A stretch of DNA of 6,187 bases, from NCBI GenBank assembly GCA_002385805.1, contig DGEF01000065.1, positions 1 through 6,187 of the forward strand, in the 5' to 3' direction. Below, piece by piece: positions 1 through 5,339 of the stretch; position 1 is the first letter of the stretch; every line of letters starts with the position of its first letter. The DNA comes from Peptococcaceae bacterium UBA3933 (GTDB lineage: Bacteria; Bacillota; Peptococcia; Peptococcales; BICA1-8). The position numbers and the translations under genes are program-made. The notes below the pieces were generated by a model. That model made no database searches and was not told the DNA's origin. It worked only from the letters and a program-made list of their open reading frames with translations.

Positions 1-187
1 CGCATGCCTGGCAAGGACGAAAGTTGAGGTCGTTCAAGCGGATTATTTCAGTTTCTCGTCCGGCTTTTGATGCTCCGTCGACGAAAGAGTTTAAAACTTG
101 TTCGCTGTTGCCTCCCTTTCGTGGGCTCGCAGAGATGGCAAGTAGAGCCAAGGGCAGAACACCTCCTTTTGGCTTGTCCTTTTTTTA
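1..187 (+). ncRNA. Probable structured RNA, 5' end off-window, family not identified
   Basis: No reading frame of useful length crosses this stretch, yet it folds well and ends in a terminator-like hairpin plus seven T. The left hairpin pairs GGACGA (15-20) with TCGTCC (56-61) and continues through 21-30 with 45-54, using several G-U pairs and one bulged C. ACGAAAG (81-87) pairs perfectly with CTTTCGT (116-122), and GGCTC (124-128) pairs with GAGCC (145-149). TTGCC (108-112) could pair with GGCAA (137-141) as a competing or pseudoknot helix. The 5' end and promoter are not in the window. It may be a stand-alone small RNA or the end of a leader. I do not recognise the family; 6S RNA and the raiA motif are models to test, not assignments. 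Hrb, 159 nt downstream, has its own promoter, so control of hrb by this RNA is not implied. Confidence 0.4.
150..187 (+). terminator. Intrinsic terminator ending the left-edge RNA
   Basis: AAGGGCAG (150-157) pairs with TTGTCCTT (174-181) in 8 pairs, two of them G-U, and the stem abuts a run of seven T (180-186). A second hairpin, AGCCAAGGG (146-154) with CCTTTTGGCT around 165-174, is mutually exclusive with the first because it uses part of the same arms. Which one forms cannot be decided by eye. Confidence 0.5.
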
Positions 188-246
188 TATATTCTGTTAG
201 CCAGACAGGGATCCTGCATTTAATATTTATTAGTTGAAATTTTCTC

Positions 247-276
247 TTGACATTTATTGTTGTCGGATGATATAGT
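247..276 (+). promoter_or_regulatory. Sigma-A type promoter of hrb
   Basis: A perfect -35 box TTGACA (247-252) is followed after 18 bp by TATAGT (271-276), a one-mismatch -10 box. Transcription would begin near 283, giving a leader of about 64 nt before the hrb start. The flanking DNA is A+T rich. Confidence 0.65.
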
Positions 277-286
277 CTATTAACAT

Positions 287-320
287 ATTATACTCTGAGG
301 CACATAATACAGGGTATAGT
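287..320 (+). promoter_or_regulatory. Inverted repeat in the hrb leader
   Basis: ATTATACTCTG (287-297) and CAGGGTATAGT (310-320) form an 11-pair inverted repeat with two G-U pairs and a 12-nt loop. It lies just after the expected transcription start and about 12 nt before the Shine-Dalgarno sequence. It could be a repressor operator or an mRNA hairpin at the 5' end. There is no T-run, so it is not a terminator. The regulator is unknown. Confidence 0.35.
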
Positions 321-346
321 TAAAATAATTTTAAGGGGGACTTTTA

Positions 347-1033
347 TTGAATAAAAAGGCGCTGTGGAACATAAGTTATGGACTTTATATCATTACCTCA
401 AAAAAGGAAAATGCTTTTAACGGCCAGGTTGCTAATTCTGTGATGCAAATTTCCAGCGACCCGGCAACCCTGCTGGTAAGTCTTAATAAGAAAAATCTGA
501 CTAATGAATTTATAAAAAGCAGCAAGCGACTGGCAATTTCCGTGCTTAGTCAGGATTTTCCCCTATCACTTATTGGAAGGTTTGGTTTTAACTCCGGCAG
601 AGATATTGATAAGTTCGAAGGGGTAAATTACAAACTTACCGATGGCGGTCTGCCCTATATTACAGAGTCAACCCTAGCTTATTTAGAGGCAGCGGTCGTT
701 AATGAAGTGGACGCTTGGACCCATGATCTCTTTCTTTGTGAATTAACCGGCGCGGAGGTTATAAAAGAAGGCCTTCCCATGACCTATGCCTACTATCAGC
801 AGATTAAAAGCGGAAATATTTCTCAGAATAGTATCTCCATTGAACCTAATCTGAAAAAAAAGGAGAGTAAAATGGACAGGTATATATGCACTACTTGCGG
901 ATATGTGTATGACCCTGAAGTAGGGGATCCGGAAAACCAAATCCCGGCCGGCACATCCTTTGAAGATTTGCCTGATGACTGGATGTGTCCCATATGTGGC
1001 GTCGGGAAAGACGAGTTTAAGAAAGAGGATTAA
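347..1033 (+). CDS. hrb: High-molecular-weight rubredoxin (flavin reductase-rubredoxin fusion)
   Basis: This 228-residue cytoplasmic protein passes electrons from NADH through FMN to a rubredoxin iron site and on to a flavodiiron protein. Residues 1 to about 160 are a flavin-reductase split-barrel domain (GLYIITS near 12-18, NGQVANSVMQI near 25-35, VSLNKKNLTNEF near 44-55). A lysine-rich linker (about 168-176) leads to a rubredoxin domain from 176, with the iron ligands C181, C184, C214 and C217 in CTTC and CPIC. The arrangement and length match Moorella-type Hrb, the known electron donor to FprA. The start is TTG, chosen because AAGGGGGA (333-340) lies 6 nt upstream and the frame opens there. 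The gene has its own promoter and is followed by a terminator, so it is probably monocistronic although its partner fprA lies 1.1 kb downstream. An internal start could also release the rubredoxin domain alone. Family assignment is firm; the physiological acceptor is inferred. Confidence 0.93.
   Translation: MNKKALWNISYGLYIITSKKENAFNGQVANSVMQISSDPATLLVSLNKKNLTNEFIKSSKRLAISVLSQDFPLSLIGRFGFNSGRDIDKFEGVNYKLTDGGLPYITESTLAYLEAAVVNEVDAWTHDLFLCELTGAEVIKEGLPMTYAYYQQIKSGNISQNSISIEPNLKKKESKMDRYICTTCGYVYDPEVGDPENQIPAGTSFEDLPDDWMCPICGVGKDEFKKED
861..1033 (+). other. Internal ribosome binding site and in-frame ATG: possible free rubredoxin
   Basis: Inside hrb, a strong Shine-Dalgarno sequence AGGAG (861-865), preceded by a run of A, lies 6 nt upstream of an in-frame ATG at 872. 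Translation from there would give a 53-residue protein beginning MDRYICTTCGYVYDP. Its cysteines fall at 6, 9, 39 and 42, the canonical numbering of stand-alone clostridial rubredoxins, and the size also fits. The fused gene may therefore yield both Hrb and free rubredoxin, or the signal may be a relic of a separate rubredoxin gene that was fused in frame. The linker residues KKES are encoded by this A/G-rich signal. No sequence evidence shows that it is used. Confidence 0.45.
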
Positions 1034-1097
1034 TGCACTGCACCGGGGACGGGACCCCAGAAGACCAGTCGAAGTAGTCATTAACTAATATGTAATA

Positions 1098-1137
1098 GGG
1101 TATTGCAACTTTATTTTTAAAGGCATTACCCTTTTTT
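1098..1137 (+). terminator. Intrinsic terminator after hrb
   Basis: GGGTATTGC (1098-1106) pairs with GCATTACCC (1123-1131) with one T-T mismatch. Inside it, CTTTA pairs with TAAAG, and six T follow (1132-1137). It separates hrb from the zupT-fprA transcript. Confidence 0.8.
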
Positions 1138-1141
1138 ACCA

Positions 1142-1150
1142 TGTTATAAT
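1142..1150 (+). promoter_or_regulatory. Possible extended -10 promoter for zupT
   Basis: TGTTATAAT carries a perfect TATAAT (1145-1150) with an upstream TG at the extended -10 spacing. No good -35 box is visible at 16-18 bp, because that stretch is the hrb terminator. Transcription would start near 1157 and the leader would be about 115 nt, including the palindrome at 1192-1220. Confidence 0.4.
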
Positions 1151-1191
1151 GAACAGTTGTAGGGGATCTCCGGTATGACAGAATTGTTTAG

Positions 1192-1220
1192 GGCTGCTTT
1201 AGTGCTGCAGTAAATAAGCC
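1192..1220 (+). promoter_or_regulatory. Palindrome in the zupT leader, candidate metalloregulator operator
   Basis: The 17-bp core TTTAGTGCTGCAGTAAA (1198-1214) is symmetric about T1206 at 7 of 8 position pairs. Flanking GGCT (1192-1195) and AGCC (1217-1220) extend the dyad to 29 bp with 11 of 14 pairs matched. Its place ahead of a metal importer fits a metal-responsive repressor site such as a Fur- or DtxR/MntR-family operator, but I cannot match it to a known consensus. It could also fold as an mRNA hairpin. There is no T-run, so it is not a terminator. Confidence 0.45.
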
Positions 1221-1271
1221 AGATAATATGGTGACAATTATATATAAAGTAATAGAAAAGGGCCGTTTTAT

Positions 1272-2087
1272 ATGAATGTGGAATTATCCAATGTAATTTT
1301 TGCTTTTTTCTTAACATTATTTGCCGGTCTATCTATCGGGATCGGCAGTACACTTGCTTTGCTGACGAAAAGGACAAGCCCCAAGTTCCTTTCTATAGCA
1401 TTGGGCTTTTCAGCCGGCGTCATGCTTTACGTTTCTTTTGTTGATATACTTGTGAAAGCCAACGAATCCTTGGCGGTTTCTCTTGGGTCTGCAACCGGAG
1501 CATGGGCAGCAACAGGGGGATTCTTTTTTGGCATATTGTTGATCGGGGTCATTGACAAAATGATACCTGAAATGGAAAATCCCCATGAAGTACACACAGT
1601 GGAAGAAATGGACGGCAAAAGCGAAGAACACAAGTCAAAACTCATGCGTATGGGATTATTTACAGCATTGGCCCTGGCAATCCATAACTTTCCTGAAGGG
1701 CTGGCAACCTTTATGGCGGCCTTGAGTGATCCCATGCTGGGCATCTCCATTGCCGTCGCCATTGCTATTCATAACATACCGGAGGGCATTGCGGTAGCAG
1801 TACCGGTATTTTATGCTACAGGAAGCAGAAAGAAAGCATTTATAATATCCTTTTTGTCAGGATTAGCAGAGCCACTTGGTGCTTTTGTAGGCTTTTTGAT
1901 TTTATACAGGTTTCTAAGTGGTACTATATTTGGGCTTGTCTTTGCTTCTGTTGCAGGTATTATGGTTTATATCAGCCTGGATGAGCTTCTGCCGGCTGCC
2001 AAAGAGTATGGTGAGCACCATCTAGCCATTTATGGGTTGGTTGCCGGAATGGCAATCATGGCCTTAAGTATCCTGGTGCTTATGTAA
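1272..2087 (+). CDS. zupT: ZIP family divalent metal transporter, ZupT type
   Basis: This 271-residue inner-membrane protein imports divalent metal ions (zinc, iron, manganese and others in the ZupT branch). It has about eight hydrophobic segments, roughly 8-31, 38-62, 74-96, 126-150, 155-180, 186-211, 216-238 and 251-271. The two signature metal-site motifs are HNFPEG (138-143) and HNIPEG (167-172), followed by PVFYATGSRKKA, GLAEPLG (197-203) and DELLPAAKE (237-245), which closely resemble E. coli ZupT. The loop at about 97-123 is acidic and contains three histidines (H105, H108, H120), as is usual for the metal-capturing cytoplasmic loop. The length fits the family. The ATG follows AAAGGG (1257-1262) at 9 nt. 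Only 73 nt without an obvious terminator separate it from fprA, so cotranscription is likely. Whether iron, zinc or manganese is the main substrate cannot be read from the sequence. Confidence 0.92.
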   Translation: MNVELSNVIFAFFLTLFAGLSIGIGSTLALLTKRTSPKFLSIALGFSAGVMLYVSFVDILVKANESLAVSLGSATGAWAATGGFFFGILLIGVIDKMIPEMENPHEVHTVEEMDGKSEEHKSKLMRMGLFTALALAIHNFPEGLATFMAALSDPMLGISIAVAIAIHNIPEGIAVAVPVFYATGSRKKAFIISFLSGLAEPLGAFVGFLILYRFLSGTIFGLVFASVAGIMVYISLDELLPAAKEYGEHHLAIYGLVAGMAIMALSILVLM

Positions 2088-2144
2088 TACTACCTATAAG
2101 AAGCAGATTAAATATTGCGAGAAAAGAGAAGAAGTGTAAACGAT

Positions 2145-2163
2145 AAAGGAGCGTGTTAAAGTG
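2145..2163 (+). promoter_or_regulatory. Ribosome binding site setting the GTG start of fprA
   Basis: AAAGGAG (2145-2151) lies 9 nt before GTG (2161-2163). The protein then begins MKKQVKNNVFWVGKVDWELR, which is where FprA proteins normally begin. Confidence 0.75.
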
Positions 2164-3348
2164 AAAAAACAAGTAAAAAATAATGTATTTTGGGTTGGAA
2201 AGGTTGATTGGGAACTTCGGAAGTTTCATGGAGATGAATACTCAACACATAAAGGATCAACTTATAATTCCTATTTAATTCAGGAAGAAAAAACCGTCCT
2301 AATTGATACGGTTTGGAGTCCCTTTGCAGAGGAATTCGTTGAGAATCTGGCGAAAGAAATTGACTTGAACAAAATTGATTTTATCATTGCCAACCATGGG
2401 GAGGTCGACCATAGCGGTGCTCTTCCTGCTCTAATGAAGCATATACCGAATAAGCCCATTTATTGTACGGCAAATGCGGTAAAGTCTTTGAGGGGACAAT
2501 ATCATCAGGACTGGAATTTCCAAGTCGTAAAGACCGGAGATAAAATTGATATCGGCAATGGGAAAGAACTTATCTTTGTGGAAATGACGATGCTGCATTG
2601 GCCGGACAGCATGGCAACCTATATGACTCAAGACAATATACTATTTAGTAACGATGCATTCGGGCAGCATTTAGCCACAGAAAAACTGTTTAACGATCAG
2701 GTCGACCAGTGCGATCTATTTAATGAATCCATTAAGTATTTTGCGAATATATTGACCCCCTTCAACCCTATACTAAGAAAAAAACTGGGTGAGATTACCG
2801 CACTGAACCTTCCGATAGAGATTATTGCGACAAGTCACGGGGTCATTTGGCGAGACAATCCACTACAGATTGTTGAAAAGTATGTGCAATGGGCAAATGA
2901 TTATCAAGAAAATCAGATTACCATCATCTATGACACCATGTGGAACGGAACAAAAAAGCTTGCTGAGAAGATAGCGGAGGGAATCGGATTGGCCGATCCT
3001 GATGTGGTTGTAAAAGTGCATAACCTTGCCAAGAGCGATCAAAACGATTTGATTACCGAGGTTTTCAAATCTAAAGCTGTAGTTATCGGCTCACCGACAT
3101 TTTCAAACAGCATATTGCATTCAGTAGCCGGGTTTATTCATCTCATGAAAGAGCTTAAGTTCAAAGGTAAAAAAGCTGCGGCCTTTGGCTGCTATGGTTG
3201 GAGTGGAGAATCTGTAAAAGTAATAAACGAATTAATGGCAAATGCAGGTTTTGAAGTTGTGTCAGAAGGCTTTCGGCACCAATGGTATCCTGATGCAGAT
3301 GCACAAATATCAGCAGTAGAGTTCGGCAAAACAATTGCTAAATTGTAA
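2161..3348 (+). CDS. fprA: A-type flavodiiron protein (O2/NO reductase)
   Basis: This 395-residue soluble cytoplasmic enzyme reduces O2 to water and/or NO to N2O, protecting an anaerobe from oxygen and nitrosative stress. Residues 1 to about 250 are a metallo-beta-lactamase-like domain with a complete set of diiron ligands: H79, E81 and D83 in HGEVDH, H146 in MLHWPDS, D165 in SNDAFG and H226 in TSHG. This numbering agrees with well-studied family members. Residues about 253-395 are a flavodoxin domain with the FMN phosphate loop (DTMWNGTKK, 258-266), SPTFSNS (311-317) and GCYGWSGE (343-350). There is no C-terminal rubredoxin or reductase domain, so it needs an external donor, and Hrb just upstream is the known type of partner. 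It follows zupT by 73 nt and probably shares its transcript. The balance between O2 and NO as substrate cannot be decided from the sequence. Confidence 0.95.
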   Translation: MKKQVKNNVFWVGKVDWELRKFHGDEYSTHKGSTYNSYLIQEEKTVLIDTVWSPFAEEFVENLAKEIDLNKIDFIIANHGEVDHSGALPALMKHIPNKPIYCTANAVKSLRGQYHQDWNFQVVKTGDKIDIGNGKELIFVEMTMLHWPDSMATYMTQDNILFSNDAFGQHLATEKLFNDQVDQCDLFNESIKYFANILTPFNPILRKKLGEITALNLPIEIIATSHGVIWRDNPLQIVEKYVQWANDYQENQITIIYDTMWNGTKKLAEKIAEGIGLADPDVVVKVHNLAKSDQNDLITEVFKSKAVVIGSPTFSNSILHSVAGFIHLMKELKFKGKKAAAFGCYGWSGESVKVINELMANAGFEVVSEGFRHQWYPDADAQISAVEFGKTIAKL

Positions 3349-3375
3349 AAAACAGAACCAGAGTGACAGGTGTTC
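3347..3375 (-). terminator. Possible minus-strand terminator after mscL
   Basis: Read on the minus strand, GAACACC (3375-3369) pairs with GGTTC (3359-3355) with a two-base bulge and is followed by TG and six T (3352-3347). It would end the mscL transcript just at the fprA stop codon. The stem is short. Confidence 0.35.
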
Positions 3376-3422
3376 AGGTTTATGGAAAAAATTAACTTTC
3401 TTTAAAAAGTAGCACAAACCTG
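3375..3422. terminator. Weak stem-loop between convergent fprA and mscL
   Basis: CAGGTTT (3375-3381) pairs with AAACCTG (3416-3422). Inside it, ACTTT (3395-3399) pairs with AAAGT (3406-3410). On the plus strand it is followed only by a loosely T-rich stretch, so it could end fprA transcription, but it is not a textbook terminator. Confidence 0.3.
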
Positions 3423-3426
3423 CTTC

Positions 3427-3825
3427 TTATAAGCTTCTTTCCTTAAGAATGTCGCGAATTTCTTCCAACAGTATTTCTTCTTTAGATGGAGCTGGAGGCG
3501 CATCCGGCTCCTTCTTTTTCCTGTGCATGGAATTAATCAATTTAATGATAAGAAAAAGAGCAAAGCCGATGATTAAGAAATCAATAATTGACTGTATAAA
3601 ATTGCCATAGTAAAGTGCAAGTTCTGCAGTTTCACCGTAAGCTTCTTTTATAACGATTTTTAAGTCCGTGAAGTTAATTCCCCCAACAAATATACCAAGG
3701 ATAGGCATTAAAACATCGTTCACTAAAGATGTGGTAATACGGCCAAAAGCTGTACCAATGATAACCGCAATGGCCAGCTCAACGACGTTACCTCTCAAAA
3801 TAAATTTTTTAAACTCTTGCAACAT
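3427..3825 (-). CDS. mscL: Large-conductance mechanosensitive channel MscL
   Basis: MscL is a homopentameric inner-membrane pore that opens at high membrane tension and releases solutes during hypo-osmotic shock. From the ATG at 3825 the protein has 132 residues and starts MLQEFKKFILRGNVVELAIAV, matching the family's conserved N-terminus. Residues about 14-44 form the first membrane helix (VIIGTAFGRITTSLVNDVLMP includes the pore-lining region), 45-71 the outer loop, 72-98 the second helix (FLIIGFALFLIIKLIN), and 114-131 the C-terminal amphipathic helix after a charged KKK linker. The frame also allows a GTG at 3834, giving three more residues (MFS). I prefer the ATG because family members start at this point, but the upstream AGGAAAGGA serves either start. 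The gene lies 42-51 nt after the cyclophilin-like gene and is probably cotranscribed with it. It converges with fprA. Confidence 0.94.
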   Translation of the reverse strand: MLQEFKKFILRGNVVELAIAVIIGTAFGRITTSLVNDVLMPILGIFVGGINFTDLKIVIKEAYGETAELALYYGNFIQSIIDFLIIGFALFLIIKLINSMHRKKKEPDAPPAPSKEEILLEEIRDILKERSL

Positions 3826-3876
3826 TGAGAACACTATCCTTTCCTAATTAAATTAATTCTTCCTTCTCTCAAACGG

Positions 3877-4254
3877 TCATACTGGCTTTTTCTCTACCAC
3901 AACGTTTACTGATCCGCTAATACCTTGTAAAGGAGCAAGGTCGCCCTTTACCTTTCCAAAAACATTGACAGGACCGGCCGCCCTGATCTCGTGCCCCCTG
4001 CTGGCAGGCGTCGGACCATAGAAAATACAAAAAGCCTGCATATTCGGCCAGTAGCCGAGCTCGCCTGCTTCTAATACTTCCCTGGCACTCTCCCCAAGTG
4101 GCGCTTTGACCGGAGTAGAAAAGTATATTTCTTTCCCCCAGGTGCTCCCCCTACCCTCTATAGGCAACGCTTCATATATTTTGTAAGCTGTATCGGTGTC
4201 ATTCAGTTCTGCGTGAAGCTCTATTTCTTCTCCGATTTTAATAATGATTTCCAA
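3877..4254 (-). CDS. Cyclophilin-like fold protein (TM1367-like, former DUF369)
   Basis: This is a 125-residue soluble protein without a signal peptide or membrane segment. It resembles the small cyclophilin-like family typified by Thermotoga TM1367. Recognisable stretches are GELGYWPNMQAFCIFYGPTP (64-83), ASRGHEIRAAGPVNVFGKV (84-102) and the N-terminal strand MEIIIKIG. The fold is that of peptidyl-prolyl isomerases, but the family lacks demonstrated isomerase activity as far as I know, and its role is not established. The start is TTG: GGGAGG (4268-4263) lies 8 nt upstream, and a stop codon two codons before the TTG (4260-4258) excludes any earlier start. It probably leads a short transcript with mscL. 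The promoter is not obvious in the A+T-rich DNA upstream. The family call is fairly sure; the function is not known. Confidence 0.82.
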   Translation of the reverse strand: MEIIIKIGEEIELHAELNDTDTAYKIYEALPIEGRGSTWGKEIYFSTPVKAPLGESAREVLEAGELGYWPNMQAFCIFYGPTPASRGHEIRAAGPVNVFGKVKGDLAPLQGISGSVNVVVEKKPV

Positions 4255-4506
4255 CTGTTATACCTCCCGGAATACTTTTTAAGACTATATAATTTTATAC
4301 TAGGTAACTATCCCGAAAATAGCGCCATAAAAATTTTTCATCTTTTGATGGTACCTCTTTTTTGTTGGGGCATGAGCGTCTATCCTGTAAATAACTCGTA
4401 CCATTTACATTCATTGAGTGTGAAGCGCGTCTTCATGAAAGTCTAACTACAATCTTTATCATTCGTCATAACAGTGCCATTTTCCTTTTTGCTAAGAAAA
4501 CCCTCC
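4255..4506. other. Gene-free interval with no clear feature
   Basis: This is 252 nt of A+T-rich DNA between the cyclophilin-like gene and the DUF4181-like gene upstream on the same strand. It must contain the promoter of the former, but no good -35/-10 pair is visible. TATAAA near 4302-4297 on the minus strand is the best -10 candidate. Small hairpins such as TGAAG-CGCGT-CTTCA (about 4421-4435) are present, with no strong terminator. A 77-codon plus-strand frame reaching into the neighbouring gene has no support. Confidence 0.4.
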
Positions 4507-5310
4507 TTAATCCTTAATCCTTTTTATATTGGATGTTATGACAGGACCAATGGGAACCTGTCTTATTCGATTCCAGGAATCTTCAAAGATAAGCTCTAGT
4601 TCTTGAGAAAACATCATCATATCCCTGGGGTAAAATATCCTTTCTGTATGCACCTTAAAGATAACAGATCTATCCCCAGAAGAAAGAGGCCTGGTTATAA
4701 ATTCTTCAATTACTATTTCTTTGCCATTTTTTAGTCTAATAATCATCTCCAGTCTTGGAGTAATTGGATGAGTGTCAATTTTTTGATGATATTGACCATC
4801 ACTAAGAGCGCTTAATATTGGTTTAATTAACTCTTTATCTGTAATGGTTATCGTATTCGAACCTTCATCTGAATAATGTTCTAAAGTTATTTCTTTTACC
4901 TGATCCGTTTTCAATTTAACAGGAACTGGATTAGTGAAAACAAATTCTATTCCTAAAAAAATAATTAGAAAGAAGCCGGCAGCTAATATACTTAAGATAT
5001 GACGCTTTAACCTTTTTTCAAATTTCCATTCCATATATGCACGGAAGATATATAATACAGTTAACCATACAAAAATAAAATAAACTTTAAAAGCAGCGGG
5101 ATTTATAACAAAAAAGATGAAAAGGCTTATTATCCATGCTACAAGGAGATAAATCTCAGCCTCTTTATGAATTTCATTAACATGCTTATATCGGGATAGA
5201 ATTTTAGTTTCAATTTTAGTTTCTATGTTAAGTTTCTTGCTAATAAGCCAGGCTGTTACTAAATAAATTAAAGACAAAAAGACAAGGAACAAATATTGAA
5301 TAGTATGCAA
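4507..5310 (-). CDS. DUF4181-like membrane protein with extracytoplasmic C-terminal domain
   Basis: This 267-residue protein has unknown function. Four hydrophobic helices lie at about 5-25, 52-70, 73-91 and 104-126. The positively charged stretches KKLNIETKIETK (25-36) and KFEKRLKRH (96-104) lie on the inside by the positive-inside rule, which places the N-terminus and the large C-terminal part (127-267) outside. HVNEIHKEAE (43-52) and FRAYMEWKFEKR (89-100) look like the conserved motifs of DUF4181 proteins of Bacillus and relatives; this match is from memory. The outside domain is about 140 residues of mixed strands with ITITDKELIKPILSALSDG (154-172) and IRLKNGKEIVIEEF (191-204). It resembles ligand- or sensor-like domains of Firmicutes surface proteins, but I cannot name it. 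The start is TTG, since a TGA at 5316-5314 blocks any earlier start in frame; the ribosome site is poor (GGTGG or GAGG). It lies 29 nt after the next gene and is probably cotranscribed. Confidence 0.72.
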   Translation of the reverse strand: MHTIQYLFLVFLSLIYLVTAWLISKKLNIETKIETKILSRYKHVNEIHKEAEIYLLVAWIISLFIFFVINPAAFKVYFIFVWLTVLYIFRAYMEWKFEKRLKRHILSILAAGFFLIIFLGIEFVFTNPVPVKLKTDQVKEITLEHYSDEGSNTITITDKELIKPILSALSDGQYHQKIDTHPITPRLEMIIRLKNGKEIVIEEFITRPLSSGDRSVIFKVHTERIFYPRDMMMFSQELELIFEDSWNRIRQVPIGPVITSNIKRIKD

Positions 5311-5339
5311 ACCTCACACCACCATAGAAAGATACTTTA

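Noticed and set aside
1..187. Assignment of the left-edge RNA to 6S, raiA, RNase P, SRP, tmRNA or a T-box leader
   Set aside because: No hallmark I can verify is present: no T-box GGTGG motif, no tmRNA acceptor end and no SRP GGAAG loop. For 6S and raiA I cannot confirm the consensus from memory, so no name is given.
743..1081. A 112-codon minus-strand frame opposite the end of hrb
   Set aside because: It lies almost wholly antisense to the rubredoxin domain, whose motifs are certain, and its translation has no recognisable domain.
1222..1227. GATAAT as the zupT -10 box just after the palindrome
   Set aside because: The hexamer 17 bp upstream (TTAGTG) is a poor -35 match, and no extended -10 TG is present. 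The TGTTATAAT at 1142-1150 is better, though not proven.
1427..1762. A 111-codon minus-strand frame inside zupT
   Set aside because: It is an antisense shadow of conserved ZIP helices, with no ribosome site or family resemblance.
2088..2160. A separate promoter or terminator for fprA
   Set aside because: No TTGACA-like/TATAAT-like pair at proper spacing and no hairpin with a T-run is visible in these 73 nt.
4213..4446. A 77-codon plus-strand frame between the cyclophilin-like and DUF4181-like genes
   Set aside because: It overlaps the well-supported start of the cyclophilin-like gene on the other strand, has no clear ribosome site, and its translation resembles no family I know.
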